Of a DNA stretch of 64,000 nt, positions 35,614-44,832 are shown piece after piece. The position numbers were made by a program, and so were the translations under genes. The notes under the pieces are model-generated. The model worked only from the letters and a program-made list of their open reading frames with translations, was not told where the DNA came from and ran no database searches. This DNA comes from a bacterium BMS3Bbin14 (GTDB lineage Bacteria > Desulfobacterota > Desulfobulbia > Desulfobulbales > Desulfobulbaceae): contig BDTX01000030.1 in NCBI GenBank assembly GCA_002897615.1, positions 1 through 64,000 of the forward strand, given 5' to 3'. Position 1 is the stretch's first letter, and each line of letters starts with the position of its first letter.

Positions 35614-37724
35614 AATTCTACCATCCTTTTGGGATTTTTCGAACTCCGTTTCACCGTGACCATGCACTCACAGAGGCACAGGCCGCCGCCGGCCGGGTCC
35701 ATTGCCGTGAGCATCCCCTTCATCAATTTCTGGTCACCCACCCCGGCGTGGTAGGAACGGGTCTGCAGGGGGACCTGGCGGCCGAAGCCGTGCACCATGT
35801 ACACTGCTTCCGGATGGATAAAATCAGTCACATGAGCTTTGATGGTATTGACCATGCCATTGCTGCTCACCTCCACCCAGTCGCCCTCCTTGACCCCCAT
35901 CCTGGCGGCCGCCCGCCGGTTGACCCACAGGGTGTTTTCCGGCATCAGCTCATGGAGCAGCGGGTTGTTGATGGTGTGCGCGTGGGCATGGACCGCCGAG
36001 CGGCCGAAGACCAGCCGAAACTTGCCCTTGGGCGGTTTTTCCGGACTTTCATACGGCTTGAGCGACGGCAGCCCGGCCTCGGTCAGTTTTTGGCTGATAA
36101 TCTCGATCTTGCCGGACGGGGTCTTGAACCTGCCGTCAAGGTTCTGCCGGTCATACATGATCGGTTCCCGGCTGAGCTCGACAAAACCCTTTTCGGCAAA
36201 ATCCTCGATCTTAACCCCGGTAGGTTCGAGCTGCCAGGCCTGGAGTTCCGCGGTCGAGTTATAGGGGAAATATTGCCCGATCCCGACCCGGTCGGCCAGG
36301 CCCTTGATAATCTCGCTCAGGGACCTGGTATCGTACCTGGGCGCCACCACCTGGTTCCGGCAGATAAAACGGGGCTTGGTCCCCTTCTGGGTGGCGATGA
36401 TGCTGTCGCGCTCAAGATAGGTGGACTCGGGCAGAATCACGTCACAGTACCAGCCGAACTCGCTGTAATGGGTATCAATGGCAACCAGCAGGTCAAGCCT
36501 GTCCAGGGCCTCCTTCTGGGCGGCCGGATCGGGAAAACAGGACAAGGGATCGTGACGCACGCAGATCAGGCCCTTGATCGGGTACGGATCCTCGGTCACC
36601 ATGGTGTCATAGAACAGATGAAACAGGCCCGGCCCCTTGTCAAAGTGGCTGTACTTCCAGCCCACCCCGTCGCCCCGCCGGGCCGTGGGTTTGGGGATCT
36701 GGCCGTCAAAGGAACGGAGTCCCTTGACCCCGCAGTCAGCAGGGCCCTTGGGGAAGATCTGGCCGCCTTCCACCTCGATATTGCCCATCAGGACATTGAG
36801 GATATGAAGCGCCCGGCTGGCGTAAAAGGAATCCCGGTAGCGGGAGACCATCCAGCCCGGATGAAAGACCACCCGCGGCCGGTCGTGGGCCAGTTCCCGG
36901 ACAAACTCCCGGAGCCGCTCCGCCTTGATGCCGCACTCACGGGCGGCCCAGTCAACATCATACGGCTCGACAAAGGCGACCAGGGCGTCAAAATCGCTCA
37001 CATAGCGGTCGATGAACTCCTGATCATAGGCCTTTTCCCGGATCACCTCATGGATCATGCCGAGGGCCAGGGCGTAATCAGTGCCGGGCCGGACCTGGAA
37101 GAACCGGTTGGCCTTGATGCCGGTCATGGTCTGGCGGACATCGACATAGGTCAGCCTGCCGCCCGAGTCAAGCATGTCCAGTACCTGGTTCACCTCCGCG
37201 ACCCGCAGCGAGGCCAGGATATTACGGCCGAACAGGACCAGGTGCCTGGTCTTCTTGATGTCATAGGCAAAGCCGGTCCGGCCCACGCCATAGAGCGAGA
37301 GGCTGGCATGGTGAGCGTTGCGGCCGCAGGCGCTGTCGTGATTGGTGAAGTTGGGTGAACCCAGGCCGTGGATAAAGGCCTTGACAATATCGACAAATGG
37401 CCCGCCCCGGCAGCTCATCATCACGCTTTCCGGGCCGTAGCGGTCGACAATTTTATTCAGCTTTTCAGCCACGTAATCAAGGGCCGTATCCCAGCTTACC
37501 TTGTCCCAGCGGCCGGCGCCCCGGCCGCCCTTGCGGATCAAAGGCTGCTGCGGCCGCTCCGGGTCATTCAGCAGCGCGATGCCGGCCGAACCCTTGGCGC
37601 AGAGGGCGCCGTCAAGCAGGTGGGGATTGCCCTCGATCCAGGTGACCTCGTCATTCTCGGTCTCCACCCGGATCGGACAGCGGACCGTGCACATACCGCA
37701 CATGCTCCAGACCGATTTTTTCAT
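35610..37724 (-). CDS. Molybdopterin oxidoreductase catalytic subunit (PsrA/PhsA-like, no Tat signal)
   Basis: 704 residues. The ATG has GGAGGAGAACAG upstream. The N-terminal 4Fe-4S site reads SMCGMCTVRCPIRV ... GALCAKG. A Cys in NHDSACGRNAHHAS is a candidate molybdenum or tungsten ligand. DMLDSGGRLTYVDVRQT, RPGTDYALALG and the C-terminal NTLWVNRRAAARMGVKEGDWVEV cofactor-binding region complete the DMSO reductase family pattern. There is no twin-arginine leader, unlike periplasmic thiosulfate and polysulfide reductases. The enzyme is therefore likely cytoplasmic or on the inner side. The substrate may be an inorganic sulfur compound, given the TauE/SafE protein nearby, but the sequence does not prove this. 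Confidence 0.88.
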   Translation of the reverse strand: MKKSVWSMCGMCTVRCPIRVETENDEVTWIEGNPHLLDGALCAKGSAGIALLNDPERPQQPLIRKGGRGAGRWDKVSWDTALDYVAEKLNKIVDRYGPESVMMSCRGGPFVDIVKAFIHGLGSPNFTNHDSACGRNAHHASLSLYGVGRTGFAYDIKKTRHLVLFGRNILASLRVAEVNQVLDMLDSGGRLTYVDVRQTMTGIKANRFFQVRPGTDYALALGMIHEVIREKAYDQEFIDRYVSDFDALVAFVEPYDVDWAARECGIKAERLREFVRELAHDRPRVVFHPGWMVSRYRDSFYASRALHILNVLMGNIEVEGGQIFPKGPADCGVKGLRSFDGQIPKPTARRGDGVGWKYSHFDKGPGLFHLFYDTMVTEDPYPIKGLICVRHDPLSCFPDPAAQKEALDRLDLLVAIDTHYSEFGWYCDVILPESTYLERDSIIATQKGTKPRFICRNQVVAPRYDTRSLSEIIKGLADRVGIGQYFPYNSTAELQAWQLEPTGVKIEDFAEKGFVELSREPIMYDRQNLDGRFKTPSGKIEIISQKLTEAGLPSLKPYESPEKPPKGKFRLVFGRSAVHAHAHTINNPLLHELMPENTLWVNRRAAARMGVKEGDWVEVSSNGMVNTIKAHVTDFIHPEAVYMVHGFGRQVPLQTRSYHAGVGDQKLMKGMLTAMDPAGGGLCLCECMVTVKRSSKNPKRMVEL

Positions 37725-37811
37725 AATCTGTTCTCCTCCGGGGCCGGGATACCGACCCGGACGGGATCATGGACCCCGTCTATTCTATTTAATTTAATTC
37801 ATAATCATTGA

Positions 37812-38186
37812 TTACATCTTAAGGGCGGTGCGCTCCAGGACCCGGGCCACCTTGATCTCAAGCTCGTCCTTGTCAATCGGCTTAACGCAGTACTCGTCCG
37901 CTCCCAGGCGCAGGGCCTGCCGGGCGCCGGCCACGGTGGGATAGCCGGTCAACATCACCGCCCTGATTGCCGGATCAATCCTCTTCAACTCCGCAAGCAC
38001 CTCGATACCGTTCATCTTCCCGAGCTTGATGTCAAGGACCGCCAAGTCAACCCGATGCTTACGGACATAACGCAGCGCCTCTTCCTCATCGGTAAAGCCC
38101 GCCACCTCGTGACCCTGTTTGGTCAGAATCTTCTCGATCAATACCACCGCGTCGAGAACATCATCAAGAACCATGATCCTCGCCAT
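37812..38186 (-). CDS. Stand-alone response regulator receiver domain
   Basis: 124 residues, receiver only. The acidic pocket is LDDV near the start, the phospho-acceptor Asp52 lies in DLAVLDIKLGKMNG, and there is MLTGYPTV and the conserved Lys in CVKPIDKDEL. It is strikingly similar to the receiver at 44439-44804 (shared pattern GHxVxxFTDEExALRxVR, VDLAxLDxKLxKMxGxEVLAELK). It overlaps the membrane protein gene upstream by 23 nt, so both are in the TauE transcript. Receiver-only proteins act by protein contact or as phosphate sinks. The cognate kinase is probably the one at 42855. Confidence 0.9.
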   Translation of the reverse strand: MARIMVLDDVLDAVVLIEKILTKQGHEVAGFTDEEEALRYVRKHRVDLAVLDIKLGKMNGIEVLAELKRIDPAIRAVMLTGYPTVAGARQALRLGADEYCVKPIDKDELEIKVARVLERTALKM

Positions 38187-38841
38187 TAAGCCGGTCCCCC
38201 GTCAAACAGGGCCTGCCGGGAGGCAGCGGCAGGCAGGCCTCTTTGCCCCGGCACCGCCTGCGGCGCCAGCCGGCCGCGAACAAAACCAGGAGGTAAAAAA
38301 CAAAAAATACCAGCGCCACCGGCAGACCGGCCAGGCCATAGCTGTTTGCCGGCAGCGGCATGGCCGCCGCCACCCCCACCCTACCGATCAACACTGCCGA
38401 ACTGAACACCGTATCGAGCCAGAACAGAGTGAAAAGAATGGGCAGCAGATAGACTATGCCGTGCAAGGCAAAACGGTGGGCCAGATAGGTATTGAAATCC
38501 TCGTCCAGGTCACTATCACTGACCCGGAAGAAGAGATCCCGGGTCTTCCAGTCGTCCAGCAGGGCGAAATCCTTCTGCCGCTCTTTCTTGGCCGCAAAGG
38601 CGGCGATAAAGGTATCTTCATGCTCGCCCACCCGCAGCCGCCGCCGCAGAAACAGGGAGAGCAGCCCGGCCAGCATACCGACCACGGCAACCTGGCCGGC
38701 CACCGGCAGGCCGGCCAGGTCCAGAGGCCTGAGCAGCAACAGCTCAAGCCCCCGGCCAAGCAGGCTGAAAAACGGGGCGACCAGGTTGACAAAGAGCCAA
38801 CCCAGCACGGCGTTAGTCATGTCTATGATATGCTGCATCAT
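38164..38841 (-). CDS. Membrane protein of unknown function (possibly EMC3/DUF106-like)
   Basis: 225 residues. Two hydrophobic segments lie near the N-terminus (about 10-30 and 45-62), then a charged helical hairpin AKKERQKDFALLDDWKTRDLFFR, and two more segments (IVYLLPILFTLFWLDTVF, LPVALVFFVFYLLVLFAAGW). The arrangement of membrane helices around a charged cytoplasmic loop faintly resembles EMC3/DUF106 proteins of the YidC superfamily, but the similarity is weak. The basic and proline-rich tail after residue 200 overlaps the receiver gene. Its start is 17 nt after TauE/SafE, so it may assist it. Confidence 0.65.
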   Translation of the reverse strand: MMQHIIDMTNAVLGWLFVNLVAPFFSLLGRGLELLLLRPLDLAGLPVAGQVAVVGMLAGLLSLFLRRRLRVGEHEDTFIAAFAAKKERQKDFALLDDWKTRDLFFRVSDSDLDEDFNTYLAHRFALHGIVYLLPILFTLFWLDTVFSSAVLIGRVGVAAAMPLPANSYGLAGLPVALVFFVFYLLVLFAAGWRRRRCRGKEACLPLPPGRPCLTGDRLNGEDHGS

Positions 38842-38858
38842 GTTTCAACCCCGACGAC

Positions 38859-40535
38859 TCAGCGGAGCCACGGAATAACACTGGTGTATTTGAGGAAAAC
38901 AATGATCAGGGCCAGGGCCAGCATCCGCTTCAGAAAAATCTCCGGCAGCTTCTTCTGAATCTTCGGGCCCACCATGCCGCCGGCGATAGCGCCGACCGCG
39001 ATCCCGGCCGCCATCAGCCAGTCAGGCTGATAACCCATCAGGATGTACTTGGCAATGCCGCCGCACGAGGTGGCAAAGGTGCCGGCCAGGGCGATGGGCA
39101 CGGCCAGGTACATGGGATAGCCCATGGCCGTGGTCATGAAGGGCATGAACATGAAGCCGCCGCCCACGCCGAACGATGAGGCGATCATCCCCATGATTAT
39201 ACCGCCGAACAGCATGACCAGGGGCCGGGCGACAAAGGTCTCGCCCCAGAACTTCATGTCGAACTTGACGATGTTGAACTTCTTGATCTCGACCTTGCCG
39301 AGCTCGATGGCCTTGCCCGATTTCTTGGCCTCTTTCGCGGCAGCGTTGAATTTCTGAACAATGGCCTTCATGGCCTTTTTCTTCTCGATGGAAGACGGCA
39401 GGCTCTCAAAGAAGAGCTTGATGCCGATCACCAGGCAGATAAATCCGAGATAGAACTTGTAGGCCTTCATGGGCAGGTATTTGGCCGAGTAAGTCGGGCC
39501 AAGCCAGAAGGCGCCGATCAGGATACCGACGGCGAAAAAAAGCGCTACCGGCCAGGCAAAGCGCTTTTCCTTGAAGTAGTTCATCAGCCCGGTGACCGGC
39601 GAACACAGGGTCAAAAAGAGGTTGGTCGGCTTGATGGTATTGGCGGCATTGACCCCCAGCGGCCCCTTGGTGCCGAGGATGGTGATCTGGAAGGCCGCGG
39701 TAAACAGGCCGCCTGCCGCGCCCATGATCACAAACAGCACGCCGATGATAAAGGCGCCAAAGGTCACGACCAGGGGGTTCATGTAGGTGTTGGCGGTCCC
39801 ATAGAAAAACCCTGATTTCTCCACGGTGACCGTATCGATCTTCTTCCCGTTCACGTAGACGGCGAGCCGGGTGTTCGGGGCGATATTCTTGTAGGGCGTC
39901 ATGGTGACACTGAAGGCACCGCTCTTTTTATCGAGGCTGAGGGAGACCCCCCGGTTCCAGGCCTCTGCCTGGGTGGCGTAACCGGTCAGCACCATCCGGG
40001 CGTTGCCGCCGCCGATAGGCCGCTCCTTACTGATCGTATTGATACCGAACTTCTTTTCATGAGTGTAGGTGAGAAATTTCCACTGGTCTGCCGTGGATAT
40101 CGGGCTCAGCATGCCCCTGACCGCTTCGGGAATGGCGGCCCATTTCTTCAGTTTGTTGACCCGCACTTGGTACTTGAAGGGAGGAAAGGCGAAGATGCCG
40201 CTGGTCTGCCCCTTGGCCGAGAGTTCCGGCGTAGCCATGGTTCCTGGCCGGTTGGTTATCACGTAATAATTAGGCGGAATAGCGGTATCGCCAAACTTTT
40301 TTGTGAGCTTGACCTTTTCCTTGGCACCGGCGGCATCCGCCGGCTTGAAAAGCTTTGCCGTTGCAACCACCACATACAGATCCTGACCAGGATCGAGATG
40401 GCCTTTGACCGTGATCGGACTGCCGGCCTTGACCGTCCGGGCAGCGACACTTGCCTCCAGGGCATACCCACGGCCCGGCCAGCCGAACAGCAGCGCCGCG
40501 ATCATTACCAAAAAAACAACCCTCTTCTCTGTCAT
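38859..40535 (-). CDS. TauE/SafE-family anion exporter with an N-terminal periplasmic domain
   Basis: 558 residues from the ATG at 40535, chosen because GGAGGGACCGG precedes it and the result starts with a signal peptide (VFLVMIAALLFGWPG). Residues about 25-230 form an extracytoplasmic beta-rich domain (VKGHLDPGQDLYVVVATAKLF ...). The remainder has eight or so membrane segments in two TauE repeats: GAFIIGVLFVIMGAAGGLFTAAF and MLFGGIIMGMIASSFGVGGGF, both with the GxGGG-type motif, plus IALAGTFATSCGGIAKYILMGY. A long cytoplasmic loop (KKKAMKAIVQKFNAAAKEAKKSG) separates them. The family exports sulfite, sulfoacetate or similar anions. The periplasmic domain may be a sensor or substrate receiver. 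Confidence 0.88.
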   Translation of the reverse strand: MTEKRVVFLVMIAALLFGWPGRGYALEASVAARTVKAGSPITVKGHLDPGQDLYVVVATAKLFKPADAAGAKEKVKLTKKFGDTAIPPNYYVITNRPGTMATPELSAKGQTSGIFAFPPFKYQVRVNKLKKWAAIPEAVRGMLSPISTADQWKFLTYTHEKKFGINTISKERPIGGGNARMVLTGYATQAEAWNRGVSLSLDKKSGAFSVTMTPYKNIAPNTRLAVYVNGKKIDTVTVEKSGFFYGTANTYMNPLVVTFGAFIIGVLFVIMGAAGGLFTAAFQITILGTKGPLGVNAANTIKPTNLFLTLCSPVTGLMNYFKEKRFAWPVALFFAVGILIGAFWLGPTYSAKYLPMKAYKFYLGFICLVIGIKLFFESLPSSIEKKKAMKAIVQKFNAAAKEAKKSGKAIELGKVEIKKFNIVKFDMKFWGETFVARPLVMLFGGIIMGMIASSFGVGGGFMFMPFMTTAMGYPMYLAVPIALAGTFATSCGGIAKYILMGYQPDWLMAAGIAVGAIAGGMVGPKIQKKLPEIFLKRMLALALIIVFLKYTSVIPWLR

Positions 40536-40792
40536 TCCGGTCCCTCCTGTTTGCATTAAAGAATCTCCACGGCGGATGAAGTACATCATGGCCGTTTTAG
40601 CAAATTCAATGCCAGAAGGCGACCGCCAGACAGATAAAAGAAAATGGCAGCAAATTCAAGAAATTATATAATTAGAAAACAAGGAAGTGGCGAGAGGGAC
40701 GACCGGACTTCATGCCCTAAACGTCTCAATAATGAGGCACCGAATCTTTTATGATGCACCCCGAAAGGGAAAACAAAAAACCGGAAAAACCT
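40536..40792. other. Intergenic region between TauE/SafE and the sigma54 regulator
   Basis: About 260 bp without a gene. It should contain the promoter of the TauE transcript. The regulator gene ends here. No -24/-12 site was read with confidence. Confidence 0.35.
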
Positions 40793-42253
40793 TCAGGCGT
40801 CGCGAAAATCACGGGCCGCCAGATCATAACGATTGAGAAGACGCTGGAAGGCCGGACGGCCCATGCCGCTGGCCCTGGCCGCGGCACTGACATTGCCGTG
40901 GCTGTGCCGAAGGGCGCGGAGAAGATACGTTCGGGAAAACCCGGCCACCACCTCTTGTTTGGCCTGACGGTAGGGAAGATGACAGACTTCGGCCGACACC
41001 GGGCCAGGCGGCCCGGCCTGGTCTCCAGCTTCCGCCAGGTCGGGAATCTCGATGGTGGTGGCCGCGGCCAGCAGCACGGCCCGCTTGATCACGTTCTGCA
41101 GCTCGCGAACATTGCCCCGCCAGGGCCGCCGGACCAGATAATTCAGGGCCTCACCGCTGAGCCGGAGGTCGCCCCGGCCATAATCGCGGCCATAGGCGGT
41201 GAGGAAATGACGGGCCAGGAGCGGAATGCTGTCAGGATCGCCCCGGAGAGAGGGCATGGTCAGAGTAACCACGTTGAGCCGGTAGAACAGGTCTTCGCGG
41301 AAAAGACCGGCCCGTATTTTCCCCTCCAGATCCTGGTTGGTCGAGGCGAGCACCCGGACATCGACCCCGATGCTCCGATTCTGGCCCAGGGGCTGCACCT
41401 CCCTTTCCTGGAGAACACGCAGCAGCTTGGTCTGCAGGGAAAGGGGCAGGTCACCGATCTCATCGAGCAGGATGGTCGACCCGTCAGCCTCGGCAAAGAG
41501 CCCTTTCTTGTCCCGGGTCGCACCGGTAAAGGCGCCCTTGACATACCCGAACAGCTCGCTCTCGAGGATCTGCTCGGGCAGGGCCGGGCAGTTTACGGCA
41601 ATCATCCGCCGGGCCGCCCGGTCGCTCAAGGTATGCAGGGCCTTGGCCGCGAGTTCCTTGCCCGTCCCGGACTCACCGCGGATCAGCACGGTCACATCGG
41701 TGGCCGCCACCCGTTCGATAATGGCAAAAACTTCCCGCAGCCGGGAAGAACGGCCGACAAAGCCCTGGAAGCGGTCCCGGCCCTCGAACTTCTCATGCAG
41801 ATGCAAATTTTCCCGCAGCAGGCCGGTCCGCTCCAGGGAGCGCTGCACTGCATAAGCCACGCGATCGTTGTCAAAGGGTTTTTCAAAAAAATCATAGGCC
41901 CCTTCCTTGAGGGCCCGGACAGCCAGCTCCACGGTGCCATAGCCGGTCATCACAATGACCGAAACCGCGCCGTCGCGTTTTTTGATCTCCTCCAGCAGGG
42001 TCAGGCCGTCAAGCCCCGCCATCTTGATATCGGTCAGCACCACGTCGGGCCGGAAGGTATCAAGAAGCTCCAGGGCGGCTTCAGCGGACTCGGCCAGGGC
42101 CAGAGCGCAGCCGCATTTTCTGGCCAGAACCTTCTTGAGGACCGCCAGCATGTCCCGGTCATCATCAACCACCATAACTCTGCCCCGGCCGGCGGTCCGG
42201 GCAACTATGGTTTCCGGGCCTGATCCGGCCGGAGGGCTCTGGGAAACAGTCAT
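40793..42253 (-). CDS. Sigma54-dependent two-component response regulator (NtrC family)
   Basis: 486 residues from the ATG at 42253, preceded by GAGGAATCCC; an upstream ATG at 42283 is possible. The receiver occupies about residues 25-140 with acceptor Asp75 in VVLTDIKMAGLDG and MTGYGTVE. The AAA+ domain has Walker A GESGTGKE at 193-200, the sigma54-contacting loop GAFTGA at 240-245, and Walker B STILLDEIGDLP. The C-terminal Fis-type helix-turn-helix reads SHGNVSAAARASGMGRPAFQRLL. It remodels sigma54 polymerase at closed promoters. It is divergent from the membrane protein and kinase genes, so the kinase is the likely partner and the molybdopterin/TauE genes are likely targets. Confidence 0.93.
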   Translation of the reverse strand: MTVSQSPPAGSGPETIVARTAGRGRVMVVDDDRDMLAVLKKVLARKCGCALALAESAEAALELLDTFRPDVVLTDIKMAGLDGLTLLEEIKKRDGAVSVIVMTGYGTVELAVRALKEGAYDFFEKPFDNDRVAYAVQRSLERTGLLRENLHLHEKFEGRDRFQGFVGRSSRLREVFAIIERVAATDVTVLIRGESGTGKELAAKALHTLSDRAARRMIAVNCPALPEQILESELFGYVKGAFTGATRDKKGLFAEADGSTILLDEIGDLPLSLQTKLLRVLQEREVQPLGQNRSIGVDVRVLASTNQDLEGKIRAGLFREDLFYRLNVVTLTMPSLRGDPDSIPLLARHFLTAYGRDYGRGDLRLSGEALNYLVRRPWRGNVRELQNVIKRAVLLAAATTIEIPDLAEAGDQAGPPGPVSAEVCHLPYRQAKQEVVAGFSRTYLLRALRHSHGNVSAAARASGMGRPAFQRLLNRYDLAARDFRDA

Positions 42254-42318
42254 GGGATTCCTCGTGAAGTATGGCGGTATCACTTGAATTTCAAGATCAT
42301 CGATGGTAACACAGAACC

Positions 42319-42858
42319 ATGTGGATCCGCAAGAATTTCACTCAGCCTGCACCGGATACCGGAGATGTCGCGCACCGGTTCCTCTCCCGGCGGACGATAA
42401 TCGGCATAGTCGCCGCCGCCACCCTGTTACCGGCAACGCCAGCCCTGGCGGTTCAGCTCCATGGTGCCCCTGAGGGCCTCTATGTCCACATGCTCGCCCA
42501 TGTCTTTTATTTTGCGGCCCTGCTTTTCCTGCTCCTGATTCTCAAAAAAAAACCGCCGGGGCACAGCGCAGCCTGGCGCAACTTCAGGCTGGCGCTGGTG
42601 TTCTTTCTGCTCTGGAACACCGATACCTTTATCGTCCACTGGCTGGCCAGCCGCCTGCCCGAAACGGCCTTTGTCGGTCACAGCCTCTGGGCTCACCGGC
42701 TGGCCGGGCCGCTCACCCCGACCCGCTGGATCTATTACCTGGGCCGCTTCGACCATCTGCTCTGCGTACCGGCCATGTTCTTTCTCGTCCTGAGCCTGCG
42801 CCGGCTCTGCCGCGAAACGGAATCCCGGCCGCCCACTACCCCGGGGGACGGGCCATGA
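42319..42858 (+). CDS. Small membrane protein upstream of the histidine kinase
   Basis: 179 residues. There are membrane segments near residues 27-45 (TIIGIVAAATLLPATPALA, perhaps a signal), 58-75 (AHVFYFAALLFLLLIL), 90-105 (LALVFFLLWNTDTFIVHW) and 148-162 (LLCVPAMFFLVLSLRRL). The start LYVHMLAHVFYF and HSLWAHRL contain conserved-looking histidines that might bind a cofactor, which is a guess. The stop overlaps the kinase start (ATGA), so the two are coupled and this may be a sensory partner. Family unknown. Confidence 0.7.
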   Translation: MWIRKNFTQPAPDTGDVAHRFLSRRTIIGIVAAATLLPATPALAVQLHGAPEGLYVHMLAHVFYFAALLFLLLILKKKPPGHSAAWRNFRLALVFFLLWNTDTFIVHWLASRLPETAFVGHSLWAHRLAGPLTPTRWIYYLGRFDHLLCVPAMFFLVLSLRRLCRETESRPPTTPGDGP

Positions 42859-44399
42859 CCGCATCATTGCCGCTCTGGCCGGTCTATATCGATGACTTTT
42901 TCGGCGGCGTCCTGATGATAATCCTGGCGGTCGCCGCCTTCATCTACGCCCGCCGCCTGACCCGGATCGATCAGGAGAACGTACTCTGGATCTATATCTT
43001 CTGGTTATGCACCGCCCTGGTTGTCCTGGCCGTGTCCCGCGGCGTTGGCCATATCCTGCGTTTTCTCCTGGTTCTCTCCGGCCACGACGCGGCCTGGAAC
43101 TTTCTGGCCCCATACAGCGGCGGCATCAACACCATGGCCATCACAGCGGTGGCGGTCCTGACCTTTTACTATCACAGCATGCAGCGGGTCATTGCCCGGG
43201 TCCAGACCGATGCCCGGTCACTGACCAGGGCTCATGACGCCCTGACCGAGCTGAACCAGACCCTGGAACAGCGGGTTGAAGAACGGACCATGGAATTGCG
43301 CCTGTCGGAACAAAAATTCCGCCACCTCTTCGAGGGCTCCAAGGACATGATCTTTTTCTGCGACAGCCAGGCCAGGATCACCGATATCAATGACGCCGGG
43401 GTGAACCTGCTCGGCTTTGAAAAAACCGATGAGGTGATCGGCCGCTCGCTCAAGTCCTTCTTCCTCGACCAGGAACAGTGCGACCGCTATTTCCGGATTC
43501 TGCACGACCAGGGCCACGTGAAGGAATTCGAGATCGAGTTCGCCCGGCGGGACAACTCCCGTCTCTACCTGATGATCACCACCTCGGCCATCCATGACGA
43601 CAGCGGGGCAATCCAGGGCTGTGAAGCCATTGCCAAAGATCTCACCCGTTTCAAGGAGGTAACCGATCAACTCATCCAGTCGGAAAATATGGCCTCGGTG
43701 GGCCAGCTCGCCGCCGGAGTGGCCCACGAAATCAACACGCCGCTGGGTATCATTTTGGGCTACACCCAGCTTCTTGAAGAGGATTTTGCCGGGCAGTCCG
43801 AAGTGTTCGACACCTTGAAGACCGTTGAGAAACAGACTAATATCTGTAAACGGATCGTTGCCGACCTGTTGAAATTCTCCAGAAACACGGTGGAAGGGAT
43901 AAAAAAAGCCGCCGATATCAATGGTTGCCTGGAGGAGGTCCTGGCAATCGTGGAACACTCCCTCAACATGGATCATATTTACGTCCAGCGCTCGATGTCC
44001 TCCGGCCTGCCCCGCGTCATGGTCGACCGGGAGCGGTTGCGCCAGGTCCTGGTCAACATCATCAACAATGCCCACTACGCCATCGGCGTCGAGGGGATCA
44101 TCGGCGTCTGGACCTCCTACGACCCGGAATTTCAGGAGGTGGAAATCGTCATCGGTGACACCGGCTGCGGCATCCCGGCCAAAACCATCGGCCGCATCTT
44201 TGATCCCTTTTTCACCACCAAGGGCGTGGGCAAGGGGACCGGCCTGGGCCTGTCGGTCTCCTTTGGAATCATCAAGGACCATAACGGCTCGCTGGAGGCA
44301 TTTTCCCCCCCGCGGCAACAGCAGTTTCTTGAGGCCGGCATGCGGACCACCTTCCATATCCGGCTGCCAATCCGGCCGGAAGGTGCTCATGACGCATGA
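42855..44399 (+). CDS. PAS-domain sensor histidine kinase
   Basis: 514 residues. Two or three N-terminal membrane segments (residues 15-33, 43-62, 67-76, 95-106) are followed by a coiled coil (TELNQTLEQRVEERTMELR), a PAS domain at about 152-265 (KFRHLFEGSKDMIFFCDS ... ARITDINDAGVNLLGFEKTDEVIG), a dimerisation domain with His291 in AAGVAHEINTPLGI, and a HATPase domain with N box NIINNAHYAIG, GDTGCGIPAKTIGRIFDPFFTTK and GTGLGLSVSFGII. It ends close to a receiver-only gene. It probably phosphorylates that receiver and the sigma54 regulator encoded divergently. What it senses is unknown. Confidence 0.92.
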   Translation: MTASLPLWPVYIDDFFGGVLMIILAVAAFIYARRLTRIDQENVLWIYIFWLCTALVVLAVSRGVGHILRFLLVLSGHDAAWNFLAPYSGGINTMAITAVAVLTFYYHSMQRVIARVQTDARSLTRAHDALTELNQTLEQRVEERTMELRLSEQKFRHLFEGSKDMIFFCDSQARITDINDAGVNLLGFEKTDEVIGRSLKSFFLDQEQCDRYFRILHDQGHVKEFEIEFARRDNSRLYLMITTSAIHDDSGAIQGCEAIAKDLTRFKEVTDQLIQSENMASVGQLAAGVAHEINTPLGIILGYTQLLEEDFAGQSEVFDTLKTVEKQTNICKRIVADLLKFSRNTVEGIKKAADINGCLEEVLAIVEHSLNMDHIYVQRSMSSGLPRVMVDRERLRQVLVNIINNAHYAIGVEGIIGVWTSYDPEFQEVEIVIGDTGCGIPAKTIGRIFDPFFTTKGVGKGTGLGLSVSFGIIKDHNGSLEAFSPPRQQQFLEAGMRTTFHIRLPIRPEGAHDA

Positions 44400-44438
44400 C
44401 CGGCCGAAATCATTTTCAATTTTGCAGAGGTACCCACC

Positions 44439-44804
44439 GTGGCAGAAATCCTGGTGCTGGACGATGTTGAGGACGCCGCTGTCCTGATCAAAAAAATTCT
44501 TGAAAAAAAAGGCCACCAGGTCATGGTGTTTACCGACGAGGACCTGGCCCTGCGCCATGTCCGGGAAGGTAACCACGTGGACCTGGCCATCCTGGACTTG
44601 AAACTGCGCAAGATGGAAGGTACGGAAGTCCTGGCCGAGTTGAAAAAATACCTGCCCGCGATCCGCGCCATCATCATGACCGGCTACCCGACAGTGGAAA
44701 CCGCCGGCCAGGCCCTGAACCTCGGCGCGGCAGCCTATTGCGTCAAGCCCATTGACAAAACGGAGCTGGAAGATAAGGTCGCGGAGGCGCTGGCAAACAA
44801 GTGA
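44439..44804 (+). CDS. Stand-alone response regulator receiver domain (paralogue of 37812-38186)
   Basis: 121 residues with a GTG start after AGAGG. Acidic pocket LDDVEDA, acceptor Asp53 in DLAILDLKLRKMEG, IIMTGYPTVETA and the conserved Lys in CVKPIDKTEL. It lies directly after the kinase gene, so a kinase-receiver pair is likely. Its near twin at the far end of the molybdopterin/TauE locus suggests a duplication, or two outputs of one kinase. A repeat remnant starts 4 nt after the stop. Confidence 0.9.
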   Translation: MAEILVLDDVEDAAVLIKKILEKKGHQVMVFTDEDLALRHVREGNHVDLAILDLKLRKMEGTEVLAELKKYLPAIRAIIMTGYPTVETAGQALNLGAAAYCVKPIDKTELEDKVAEALANK

Positions 44805-44807
44805 CAA

Positions 44808-44832
44808 CCTGAATCCGTGAGCGTCCGAGGCT
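44808..44832 (+). repeat. MITE-like repeat, terminal remnant (forward orientation)
   Basis: CCTGAATCCGTGAGCGTCCG matches the first 20 bases of the intact element with one change. It fills the gap between two convergent genes and ends at the stop codon of the GAF gene. Confidence 0.7.
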
